Both the position numbers and the translations under genes were made by a program. DNA of 64,000 nucleotides from Acanthochlamys bracteata (taxonomy: Eukaryota > Streptophyta > Magnoliopsida > Pandanales > Velloziaceae), in assembly GCA_019914995.1 (NCBI GenBank), contig CM034127.1:13862269-13926268 (forward strand). Direction: 5' to 3'. Position 1 is the stretch's first letter, and the number at the start of each line of letters is the position of its first letter. This document shows, one piece after another, positions 35,040 to 46,679 of the stretch. Below the pieces are notes generated by a model, which ran no database searches, had not been told where the DNA came from, and saw only the letters and a program-made list of their open reading frames with translations.

Positions 35040-37472
35040 ATGTTGAAATTTTCGTCTTCATCGGCGGTGTTGTTATGCGGGAGAACAGGGTCGATTTTAT
35101 TCCCTCGTTCTTTCTCAGCAATCGAATTATTCAATCGATCACCATCATCATCATTACCTTATTCATCTTCTTCTTTGATAAATCGTTTGTCGACTTCGAG
35201 AAAGTGCCGCAGGGTTCGATCGCTGTTCCCGCGCGCGAAAATCAATGATGATAGTGTTGAGGATGAGGATTTGTTTGGGCCTTACCCTTGGGACCCTTCC
35301 TTCCCTTCTTCTTCTAACAGTGATGGATCGAGTGAGTTGTGATGTCTTTTTAAATAAATCATAGTCTTTGTTACTGTTGCTGGTTTGGTCGAATTAGGTA
35401 TGATTGATTGCTTATTATAAATTGGTTTGTAGGACTATGAATGGGCGAATTTGCTTGATTAGAACTTGTTATTCTTTGTTCAATATTTGTTATCATTGCA
35501 AAAAAGGATTCTTTTTCTTTAACTGAAATTTCGAAAGTTGGAGCTTTTCATGCTTATTGCATTTTATGGCATCTTCATTCTGCTTTAGTTTGAATGTGGT
35601 TTAATGTTTTGCTTAATTCCTTTTACAACGTTTAGAGTTAAATACATCTTTTGATTGAATGCATAAAAGCTTGAACCATTATTTAAAATGTTAGTAAGCG
35701 CTTCAAATGAAGTCTAGATGCCGAGCCACAGAAACAAATCAAAGCTTAGAGTGATGCTACCTATTCCTATTGCATCTTTTAGAGAATACTTGCTAATTAT
35801 CCAAAAATTTCTTCTTTTTCATATCTGTTCACGATTGTTATTCCTGCAAAAAAATTCTTTTTGTTAGGTGCTTGCTTTGTTTATAAGGAATGTTATCCGT
35901 GGATAGGGTGGATAATTATCTCTTCCATGCTTTGTTGTTCTTGTGCAAATTTTGACTATTGGAACTGGCTTTCGCATGTTGCAGCTATCCAGTGGTTACA
36001 TGAAGATCAAATTACACTCTTTACATCTGAAGGTGTCATTCAAATAGGAGGTTCACTGGTACCTCGCCGTATAAGTTCTTCAGATGTAAGTGCTTCTTTA
36101 GATTCTACCATTTGTGATCGTTAGCAAATGCTGTTAGCGACCATGTTAGAGCTCCTAACTGTCATTGCATTCTTAGGGTCCTTGAATTTTCTAAATAACA
36201 CTAAACTGACATCTGCACATAGTGGTTCTACACATATTGGTTCTACCTTACTAACTTCTATAGCAGATACACATGCTTGTGGTTGTCTTTAACTGTGTAG
36301 TTATAAGGAGCTGTATAAAGTTTTATCGACAAAAACATATTGCCCCAGTTCTATTGTTATTTATTATGGTCAGGTTTGGTCAGATATCTCTATGGTATCT
36401 TAACACTAAACGTGACTTGATTTCACTGTCTTAGTTGCAAATTTGGATTTTTTAGTGGATTGGTCTTACTCTGATTACATTTGTGCTGATATGCTAAAGC
36501 GACGGAGCATATCATTAGCAAACTGATAGTCTTAAAAATCTCCAATGACATGGAATTATGGTGTTCCATTTACTGTTTAAAAGTCACAATCATTTTAACA
36601 TGATCTGCTTTGGCACAGAACCGGCTAGGGAAAGTGAAGACATCTCAAAGGTTCCAACGATTCCAGGAGAATGACTACATGGATCCCAATCAGAGACTCT
36701 GTCTGGGTGCACTTTTTGATATTGCTGCAACAAATGTGAGCATGACTCCATGTGTTAAATGCATCTCATTTGCCTCCTGCAATTTTTGTACTTAAAACAT
36801 TTTGGTACAGGGGCTTGACACAGGAAGAAGATTATGCATCTTCGGCTTCTGCCGGTCCATTGAGATGCTTTGTGATGTTGTGGAAGACATTGTGCTCGAA
36901 CATGGTGGTGAGGTATAGCATCTGAAGCCTCATACTGGAACTACTTAATCCCTTTCATTTCTTGGGTGGGTTTTTCCTTCCACAACTTCAATGGTAACTT
37001 CTATGTCAGAGAGCACTAAGATCTTCCATTCTTCCAATCTCATGAACAAGAATTGATGACTTCGATGTTCTCATTAAACTAAAAAATGCTTGCTAAGTAA
37101 CTAGTTTTTGGTTCAGACTCTTCATAAAAGGATAGAATCTTAGCCACATTCATTAGCACTAAGTTATTGCCATAAGATGAGCATGTTTGTTTTTAAGCAT
37201 ATCATATATGGACTAACTTAGAAGGCTAAACATTTCTCCTCGCCGTTTTCTTTCACTATCATCAGCGCCACTTTAATGACTTAAGATTGTATGTCTAGGT
37301 TGTTACTACAGAGAAGGCAAGCAAGGGCGGCCTCCATGAGAAGTTGAAAATGACTGTGGCAGTACCATTACTATGGGGTGTGCCTCCAGCATCTGAAACA
37401 CTCCATTTTGCTGTCAGAAGTGGTGGAGGAATAGTTGAGAAGGTCTACTGGCAGTGGGATTTCCTGCAGTGA
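35040..37472 (+). CDS. Plastid-type conserved protein of unknown function
   Basis: Five exons, 35040-35331, 35985-36085, 36619-36735, 36811-36912 and 37299-37472, join in frame to 261 residues. The first 60 residues are rich in Ser, Leu and Arg with almost no acidic residues, as in a chloroplast or mitochondrial transit peptide. The mature part starts with an acidic DDSVEDEDLFGPYPWDP. It continues with IQWLHEDQITLFTSEGVIQI, FQRFQENDYMDPNQRLCLGA, RRLCIFGFCRSIEMLCDVVE and SETLHFAVRSGGGIVEKVYW, ending FLQ. I recognise no catalytic motif and no named family. Exon 1 uses a perfect GTGAGT donor. The start is the first ATG of a pyrimidine-rich leader. Confidence 0.8.
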
Positions 37473-37882
37473 ATATCTTCACGACCTGTACATATTGTTA
37501 TTGCTACTATGTAAAATATAGCAATCTCCCATTCAGTCTGTCGAAGCCGATCATGGCATTCATTTCTATTGCCATCATCCGCATTCGTGTCTCTGTATAA
37601 ATGCTAATTTGTAACTACAAATGCAGATGAAGATCTTTTACAATACATAATGTTGTATAATTGATTCTTAATATCCTGTTCCTGTTATGCTTTTGCGAAG
37701 AGTGTTCTATATTTCATGCTCTACTCGACTTTTTCCTTAAGCTGTTTTATTTGCTAAACTGTGAGCTCACCAGTCCGTGACCACTAATATGAGATTTGGC
37801 ATTCAGAATTTCAGATGCCATCTCAAGTCATTGAAGTGAAGCGGCAACTCCACGCTATCTTTTCTCTCGCAGAGCACCATCC
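37473..37882. other. 3' UTR of the preceding gene and promoter of SVR1
   Basis: About 410 bases between two same-strand genes. The left part is the 3' UTR (to about 37690). The right part is a short promoter and leader. No other feature visible. Confidence 0.5.
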
Positions 37883-40800
37883 ATGGCGACTGCAGCGGCG
37901 TCGGCGACAGCAGTGGCGCTAGGGTTCCTCTCTTCTTCTATCTCATCTCCTCCTCCTCCCTCTCACCGACTTTTCTCTAATCTCCACCGCCGTTTCACTA
38001 CCGTTCGCTCCGAATTCAACATCTTGTTCGGTTCTCCTTCATCTAATAATAGAACCCCTAGTTTTTCGAATTCTTCCAAATTCCTATCTCCGGCGGGAGG
38101 GACTGGTAGTGGTCCTGTGTTGATTCCGTGGATTGTTCGTGGTGAGGATGGTAAGTGTTGTGTCCAGTCATCACCACCGGCACGGTTTTTTCACGCCATG
38201 GCGGATGCAGCTGTTGCTGCTGATGAAGAGAAGAAGACCAAAGGTGTGTTCATTTTCATGTTTAACTGATGCTAACTTTGAAAAAAAAAAACAAAACAAA
38301 ATGATTGAAGTTTTGCGCCTAAATAGATAGTAAATTGAGAAGATTGTGGATAATTGCGAATTCTGAAGGGTTTTGTTGAATGTTCTCTTCCTGATTGGAT
38401 TATAATGATGAGCAGGTCCCAAGAAGATTGCTAAGAAGTCTGCTACAGTATCTATTGCCGCAAAAGCTAGTGCTGGGACAACCCCCAAGTATTCGAAGGC
38501 TGCAAGGAGGTACTACAACCAGAACATTAGAGAGCCCCAACGGCTCAATAAGGTCCTTGCTTCTGCAGGAGGTGACTACTCTCTTCCACAATGCTTTTGC
38601 TTGCAAGTTGGGAAACAACATATGTTTGGTCTTTCATTTGTATTGAATACCATTTCAAATTTTCTTTTATCAATAATTTTTCTTCAGTATAGTGGTTTCT
38701 TGTTTTGGTTTGCTTTCCTTTCATTAGAAATTCTTGATTGTGATGAGTTATTTTCTGTTGTTATATTTAGGGTTTGTTTATTTGTGTCAAGTATTGCATG
38801 TAGCTTGTTGTAGTCTTTTTGATTATGGTTTCATTCCTTTTGCTTTTGATTACTAACTTCTGACGTAAATGTGCTGTACTAATTGATTGTGAGCTCCTAT
38901 TCTTTCTATCAGTACTTGTGATCATTATTCAATGATTCCAGTTGTGGCTTCACTTTCATGTTATAGTTGCTGAGTTAGACATTATGAGTCTACTTGGACA
39001 GGATGTGATTGGAAATGCTTTTGCCAGAAGTGCTGCTTCTTTCTTTTGCCATGAGAGCTTTGCTTAAAGAACTGTAGTATTTGACGCACTCTCTTTGTAG
39101 TATACTTTATAGATATGATGGAATTTATAAAAATTTATGGAGGGTTAAAATTGTCTCATATGTTAATCTTAACAACTTTTCCCTTAAGTTTCTTGTTGTG
39201 TTGGTCTTGATTTTTTGTCTCGTGTCTTTTGTTTTGTATTTAAGTTGCGTCAAGGAGAAGCTGCGAGGAGTTTATATTCGAGGGCAAGGTGACAGTCAAT
39301 GGAGTGGTTTGTACAGCCCCCCAGGTATGCTTATTTTGATTGTGGAAATTATGTGCTTCTACGTACATTCTAAGTTGCCAACTTGACTTTCGAACTACTT
39401 CTTGTTTACTAGAGTTTAATTTTCTTCTATGCTTCTTTTATTATTCTGTAATGTCTTTGATTGTGGTTCTTGCAATTTGTGTTTCAGTTCTTTATGGTGA
39501 TCACAGGTTCCTTCTTTCTTTCTTTATTTTATTTTTTTATAGACTCGAGTTGATCTTTTCAAAGATTCAATCTACGTCAATGGGAACCGACTTCCCAAGA
39601 AGTTACCACCAAGGCTTTATTTTGCCCTTAACAAGCCAAAAGGGTTTGCTTGCAGTCTTTCTTCAACATTCTTGTATTCATTCTTAAGTTCTATCCCCTT
39701 TAAGTCTCAGTTTGCTGTTCTGTTTGCGTAAATGATTGTATTTCAGGTACATATGCTCTTGTGGCGATGAACCCAAATCAGTGATATCCTTATTTGATGA
39801 ATACTTCAAGGGCTGGGTATGCAACCATACCCCTCTATCTAGGAATTTGTTTTGCTCATATGTATTTCTTTTTATACGTTATCCTGTAATAACACACCCT
39901 TTCTTCAATTTTTCTTACCCTTTCATCATAGCTTCTTGTTACTAACCATTACATCTTCTTTCAGAATAAGCTGAACCAAGGGTTGCCAAATCCACGGCTA
40001 TTTACCGTTGGTCGCCTTGATGTTGCAACGATTGGGTTGCTTATTGTAACTAATGATGGTAGTATGCGTTTCTGGAAGCATCTTGTATCAATTAGGGATC
40101 CTTATTGAGCGCATTGCATTTCCTTTTTGGTTTATTATGTTTCTTTTTTGACCCGTTATATTTCTATCCTACTATTTAAATTTGTAGTTTAAGTTTTAGA
40201 TCATTAGCAGTTATCACAAGAAGCCGTGTTTGTGAATCTGTTGAGTTTGTTGTTGCAAGCTTTCAGAATACTTTTGAAACTTTTAAAGGAAACAAAAGGG
40301 CATGAGGTTACTAATTAGGAATAGAGGTGGGATTTCCTGTATAATGTGAAGCCTATTCAGTTTCTTTGATCAGAAGATAATTGAACGGTTGAATGAGCTT
40401 CAATGTAACTTTCTTTTAGGTGGTGGCTTGTGAACTAAAAGTTGGTTTTCATGTATAGTTTGTAGGCCTGATGTGGAGTTCAGTAGTTTTTTTTAATCTT
40501 ATCTTAGTGTTGTTTTTCTTTCAGGTGATTTTGCCCAAAGGCTTGCTCATCCATCATCCAATTTGACTAAGGAGTATGCTTATCTACTTTTTATATTCTG
40601 TTCTTTTTAATCGTGGATTGTCTGCAATTTATATTATCTGAACAAAAGGCATCTGTTGTGCTGATACCTTGAGTGTCATCCTAGTCTTTATTATTTTGGT
40701 AGTATTTTGACTACAATCTTTTGTATATCACACTTGATGGTAGGATCTGTAGGCTATATTTTCCCATGTAGTCTTTTGTTGATGGAATGGAATTCACAAA

Positions 40801-43212
40801 AGGCACCATGTATTCTGAACTTCTTCTTTATTTGCTCTATGTTTGGATCAAATTTGGTATTTGATGAGTTTACCATTTTGTTTAACAGATACATAGCAAC
40901 TGTCAAAGGTGATATTCACAAAAGGCACCTCTTAGCCATAAGTGAAGGCACAGAAGTTGAAGGTGTTCACTGTGTACCTGATTCTGTTGAGTTATTACCA
41001 GCACAGCCTGATGCATCTCGACCACGGTTACGAATTGTGGTATGTTGCTATGGTTTTAGACGAGTAACAAATGTAGCATTACATTTCACTGTAGCAGCAA
41101 TTGAGACAATACTGCAGACTTGAACACTATAATTACTTTTTTAGTTTTTGTCTTTTTGACCAATATTCTCTTTTGTCCTTTATCTTTGTTTAAGCGAAAA
41201 AGTTTTCTAAGATAAATGCATAAATTGTTGCTTTAATGTTGAAACATATATTTTTAGACTCTTCTTCTATCATTTCGTTCTCTTCCTTTGTGGATATGTT
41301 TTCCACATTGTTCAACTCAACTCCATTTAAATGAGGAGGGCTTGGGTTAGGTTTTTGAGACTCCATCAAACACCTACAGCTTCATAAAGGAGAACGTCCA
41401 CGTGATTCGTTTCATATCTTGTGAACGCTATGTTTATTGCTGACTTACCATGTTCTTATGATATGCCTCTGTACTAGTTTATCATTGCAGAAGTTTGTGT
41501 GCAAGTGAGTGTTTTGTTTTCTCCTTGCATTATATGAGTTTGAGGGAACCGTTACACAAATCTGTTTATCCAGTAGGTGAAACACTTATCCTAAGTAAAC
41601 TACCTGCATGTTGTTTATAACGTCTCTGGTACATTAAGTGAATCATGTTCAAGTCCCTTTTCCTCTCCTGGAAATTGGATTTACAATTTTTGACTGAGAG
41701 CAGGACTAAGAATTAAATAGATATAGCAGGCAAAATCTTTGAAATTACTGAAGACTGCTAAAAAGAGGCCACAAAATTGTTGCTTTAGGGATTTGAAAGC
41801 AGTTAGTGCCAAGAACTGTTAGATATGTTAGTCACAATACATAGAAAAAGGTTTTACAGGGTACAAATCATCAGACCAGTAACCTTATGTATGAGCTCTG
41901 TTACATAATTAGTTTCATAGTTCCATCGCCTGAAATAAACAGAACTGTTTTCCTTGGACATTAAATGATAGGATTAAGTCCTTTTAACATTGGGTTTCTA
42001 TATACTTGGGTAGGTAAGCTACGATCTGATGGCATTTTTACTGATTTTCATGCTATGATTTTTTCTATGTATAAACTAATGTTGAAAGAAAAAGTCTCTA
42101 TCAGGTTATGGGGCATGATCTAATATCATACTAATTACCCGTGTATTTGCAATGAGATCCATTTAAAATTGTAAGGATGACTCCTGCTATCTAGAAATCA
42201 TCACTAGTATATCGCCAATGCATTCCTGTAGGTACATGGTCTTAACTTTAATTTTGGTTACTATAATTTAGCATTTACTGATCAGAAGAACAATAATTTG
42301 ACTTTTGGCAGGTTCATGAAGGAAGAAATCATGAAGTACGTGAATTGGTTAAACATGCTGGTCTTGAGGTTAGTTTTTAGAACCAAAGAAACTACTAGAA
42401 TGAATGAATGAATTATATTGTTAGTCACATCTGTGCACTCCAATTCTTACTGTATGCATGAGAACTGAGTGTTTTGTTGTTACGGTTAGCGGTACTCACT
42501 TTCTGTTTGCAATGAAATAGACGTTATGAGTTCTGATTTTTACTTCTGTACTGGAATTTTATTTTATCTGTTAATCATGACAGCTATATTCGCTGAAGCG
42601 GGTACGTATTGGAGGGTTCCGGCTTCCATCAGATCTTGGGTAACTATAGTCCTTGAACTGCTTTTCTAGTGGAAATGTTGCTATTTGAGCCACCAATATT
42701 TGAATCTTGTGCATGGATAATGTCTTCTTGGGATACTGCACATGATGTGAATTTGTGGTGCCTTCTCATGTGTAATATTTAGTATTATATTTATGTAAAT
42801 TGGAACACCATATAAAATGAAAGTGTGAATCTTGCATAATATGTGAGGTGCTTTAGTAGGACAGTCTCACATCCGATGTCTATATTGTCTGTCATTGTTT
42901 ATAACAGAAGTGTTTCATGTAAACTTGTATAAGGCTCATTCTCCAGTTAAATGTGAGATGATATTATAAAAGCATATGTGAAGCCTAGTCATCTTAGTAG
43001 TTGAGAATCAAAACATTTGAAATAATGCTATACTTGATGCATAGCGAACCAGGAATACTTTATGGTGACTTCCTCTATCTCTTCATAGTTGTGTTTCTAC
43101 AACTTTGAAGTGCTTTTGCAATTGGCTTCTGTAACAAAGTAATCTGATTTTTTGTAGGATTGGAAAACATGTTGAATTGAAACCAACAGACCTGAAATTG
43201 TTGGGAGGTTAG
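37883..43212 (+). CDS. SVR1: Chloroplast ribosomal large-subunit pseudouridine synthase, SVR1-type (RluB/RsuA family)
   Basis: Eleven exons, 37883-38243, 38416-38571, 39245-39324, 39543-39643, 39747-39816, 39965-40058, 40525-40573, 40889-41039, 42312-42368, 42584-42639 and 43158-43212, join in frame to 409 residues, against about 410 in Arabidopsis SVR1 (At2g39140). It isomerises uridine to pseudouridine in plastid rRNA. The first 110 residues are Ser/Ala/Pro-rich, as in a transit peptide. An S4 RNA-binding domain follows (RLNKVLASAGVASRRSCEEF, FEGKVTVNG). The catalytic domain has YFALNKPKGYICS, GRLDVATIGLLIVTNDG with catalytic Asp275, and HEGRNHEVRELVKHAGLEV. The acceptor of exon 3 (TATTTAAG) is weak but needed by the frame. 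In Arabidopsis, loss suppresses var2 variegation and slows plastid rRNA processing. Confidence 0.96.
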
Positions 43213-44944
43213 ATGGCTGTTGCTCTTCATATGGTCCTAAGGATGCTTACCTTCTGCAAGTTGGAAAATGTTGCCTTTCCGGAGATCACTGCCTTACCTG
43301 AGTTTTACCTCTCACTGCTTGTATGGTGCTCAAGTATTCTACCTGAGCTCTCTTTGATTTTGACTGAAGAAAAGCTGCAAGACCTTACAAGGTAAGAATG
43401 CAGCCCTCTCAACCATGTAATATGATTTTGTTGCTGAACACATTTGTTGGTTCTTTACATAGCTATGCATAAATTAAGTGTGCATTGCAGCAAACTTATG
43501 GCTCCTACCCTGTCAGTCTATTAGTGTAGCAGAATTTACATGAGGACCGATTTATGTGTCTAAATTGTAGGAGTTGGAAGGTATGATATCTTTCCGCTAA
43601 CTCATGCTATATCTCTCATTGATGTGTGGTTCTGTCTTGAGTTACTATAATTCCTGTTCTAGTCAGAAGAATAAGATAACATGCCGTCAGGTAAAATTTA
43701 TCATTTGCTGCAATCATTTACAAGATTTCTATGTATTTTTCTCTTCATATCACCAAAAGTATTAAATCACTGGAAACAAGTTTATTATGATTATGACCTA
43801 AAATCGATATTTGCAATTTGGTCTACAGATAGCTTAGTAATCTTTGTCCAGAATGTTATATCCATTGTATGCATCGACTGCGAACGAACTTTGCTTAAGA
43901 GACGTGAGAAAAAGCGAGTGTGATAGTAATGTCAATTAAACCCATATTTGTTATCCATGACAAGTGTTAAATTCGTTGGACTATTGCATATGTACCCTTA
44001 GATCAAACAAATCCGAATTGGCCAGTTTACTTAAACTAGAAAATAAGAGGCTTAAGGTAAAAGATACTTCAACTGAACACTGGGAAATTGAAGGCTTTGC
44101 TGAGAATGGAATTTGAGAATAGCATTTTATAGAATTAACTAAGATGAAAAACTGCTAAGTAGAGAAGGATTGGTGAAACAGCTTTGTGCTAAATTTAGTT
44201 GAAATCTTAGGTAATGGAACTGCTTATCTCCAATACAAGGCATCCAATGTGAGGGCTTCATATCATTATTGCAGTTTTAACCTCACTTCTCATGGCCAGT
44301 GTCTAAATTTCCCCCTCTTGTTTCTTTAGTGTTAGAAAGAGCAGTTCATGTTTGAAGTCCCATTGTTGTTGTTAAGGTAATATTTACTTATATCTGTTAA
44401 TTCATCTATTAGGTTATGAAATTCTTCGTATGACTCTTTTGTACCTGGACATTGGCGCGTGCCTTCTTCTAGTTTGTTCTTGAGTACAACGGAAATGTGT
44501 TACAAAGGAAGACCCAGAACATCTTTCATCATGTATTATTCGATGTAATGAATTGGTTATACTAGCTATTATAATATTATGTGATGTAGTGTTTGATACT
44601 ACAAGCAAAAGGATCTAGCTCCTTGAAGGATGTAAAATGATCTTTTTGGGTAGGTTGGGTGGTGTCATTTTTACATTCGAACGCTTGATGTGTTTTTATG
44701 CTTTCATGACGAGCAGAATTTACTCTATTTTTCAACTTCTTGACTTTCAAGGTTTTTCTAGAAACCAGACGTTAGTTACATTTTCGATGTTATTATGTTT
44801 ACTATTTCTTAGCAAGTCGTTTAGAAGGCTGAGGTTGTCGGCACCCCAACCAGGTAAGTATACCATTTTGAACAGAAACTGGTGTGCTGCCTTCTATGCT
44901 GATAACATTTGATAGAGAGAGGAAGCTTTTATAAGTAGCAATTT
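43213..44944. other. SVR1 3' region and intergenic DNA
   Basis: The first few hundred bases are SVR1 3' UTR. An open 60-codon frame at 43213-43395 directly after the stop has no homology that I know. Further on there are short frames only. Composition stays moderate to about 44900, so part may be transcribed. Nothing else recognised. Confidence 0.45.
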
Positions 44945-45226
44945 TTAATAACCATTTTCGGGTTTAGGCACGTCCGCCCCAATCTCTTGAACCTTGTCAT
45001 CCTCCAGAGCTTTACCTCCTCGGCACCCGAATATCTTCTCGCATCCTCTGTGATACTGGTGACCTGATGGGGTTGGACGGCAGTTTTTCCAGTTGTTATG
45101 AGGGTTGCAAGGAGGAGTATCATGCTTCAGAGCACCATAGCTTATTGCTTCTCCTTCAACTTCCGCAGCAATAATCAGGATCAATAACGCACCCAGCATC
45201 ATCCACGCACGAGCCGAGGAGGCCAT
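44945..45226 (-). CDS. RALF-like secreted peptide with C-terminal acidic extension
   Basis: A single exon encodes 93 residues. Residues 1-25 form a signal peptide with the hydrophobic core MMLGALLILIIAA. The mature region begins EAISYGALKHDTPPC: the ISY and the PPC context are the RALF receptor-contact signature. Cysteines are at 40, 49, 62 and 68, the four-Cys RALF pattern, with YHRGC before the third. RALFs bind CrRLK1L (FERONIA-type) receptors with LLG or LRX partners, alkalinise the apoplast and control growth. There is no dibasic S1P site, so this is a short RALF without a propeptide. Unusually, 25 residues follow the last Cys (GGKALEDDKVQ to PKPENGY), where most RALFs end within a few residues. 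The upstream ATG-less codons at 45256 were rejected as start. Confidence 0.88.
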   Translation of the reverse strand: MASSARAWMMLGALLILIIAAEVEGEAISYGALKHDTPPCNPHNNWKNCRPTPSGHQYHRGCEKIFGCRGGKALEDDKVQEIGADVPKPENGY

Positions 45227-46679
45227 TTTGTTCCCTTTAAACAAACAAAATAGCAATATTACATTAGAAAATTCTACCAGACGTGCTTATGGCATCTAAG
45301 GAAAGTAAAATCTTTTTAAAGATTTATAGTAACGTAGACATGAAGTTGGACGTTTTACTTGTGCCGGGAACAGAAGACGAGGAATTGAAGGTTTTCTTTA
45401 TTGCTTTTTTTAACTTCGTTTGCTTTGAAAGGAAGCTGTTAAAAACTCGAAATATTTATAGTGCTAAAATAGTTAAAAAGCGTTTACTAAAATTGGAACG
45501 TTTTGATTAAGCATTTGTTTTAAACAAATTTCGTATACTTGTCTAAAAGTAGTATAGTTTGTAGGTTGCTACGTATTTCTAATTCCTCTTCTTTATATTT
45601 TGTTAGTTTTAGTGTGTGTTTTATTATATGAAATTCTTTTTTATCAAATTTTGAATTCAAATCTGTGTTTTAGTTTGCTCCAAATTTACTAGAGTTCATA
45701 TATAATCTATTTTTTTATCAAATTAATTTTAAGAAACTTATTTTTAACTAATTAAAACACATCTAACAAAGGCCAGTGGAAGTTGAATTAATCAAGGTAC
45801 CATTAACATCGGCCCATGAGAGTTAAACTAATAAGCCTGTAGAATCCCGCACTAATTAACGAAAGAATCAATGTTTAGTTAGCCGGTTTTTAAAAATGGA
45901 AGGAACAAATGCAAGGATATATAATGGGTTGCCCTAATGTTAATCAATTGTTATTGTTTTCTTTTCTTTTTTCTTTTTTTTTTTTGGCATACACATGTAA
46001 ACAATTTGCTTACAAAATGTTTACATGGAGTGCTATCTTTTATTTTTATTTTTGAAAGTTTTGAGAAGATATGAATGAATTCGACTATTTTATCGTTCGA
46101 TAATAAAAAGAATTATAGTGTAGGACGTTGTTGGGCTGAATTGGTTGACGGCCCATTGACCCATCCCTCGATGTTATGTGTGGTCCTCTACAATTGGCCC
46201 GTTGTTACATATCCCTTAACACAGAAGCTTCCAGAAACATTTGTACTGTAAAAATCTTCAGAGCCACTATGTGAATTCAATTCTTGATCGTGGGTTTTAG
46301 GAGAAATAATTCGATGTCTTGTATTATTTCAGATTCTACGGGTTCAGGTACTGATGACTGAAGCCAATTGCTTGATAGTAACTGAAAGAATCCTGTTACT
46401 ATTTCTCAAATTGGCGGTGTTTCTTTGTTGTTATATTTTTTTTGGTGTTAATTTTTGTAGTATATGTTTGTTTATCTCAAGTAGAAATTCTTGTAAAGAT
46501 TTTCTGATAATTCTCCTGCTTTAACATGCTACAAGGATTTTTAACGGATAACAAAGGAAGTTGTTGCAATTACACAATGCAATAATATTAGTAGAACAAA
46601 TTACGCATTTTTTCGTCAATAATCTAGACCATCTCACCCTGGATGAACAAGGGATTCAGTAAACAGAGTGATTGCATGT
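45227..46679. other. Intergenic region with promoter-like motifs
   Basis: This holds the promoter of the RALF gene on the left and the 3' UTR of CER1 on the right. GGCCCA and TGGGCT motifs occur at about 45811, 46133 and 46150, with GGCCC at about 46196, and resemble a plus-strand promoter, but no gene follows before CER1. It may be a non-coding transcript or a lost gene. Homopolymer T at about 45961-45985. Confidence 0.4.

Noticed and set aside
43213-43395. 60-codon frame directly after the SVR1 stop
   Set aside because: SVR1 ends at its usual length here; the frame has no homology and looks like 3' UTR.
46340-46400. C/D snoRNA (CTGATGA with nearby CTGA)
   Set aside because: The C box lacks the required purine and no terminal stem is visible.
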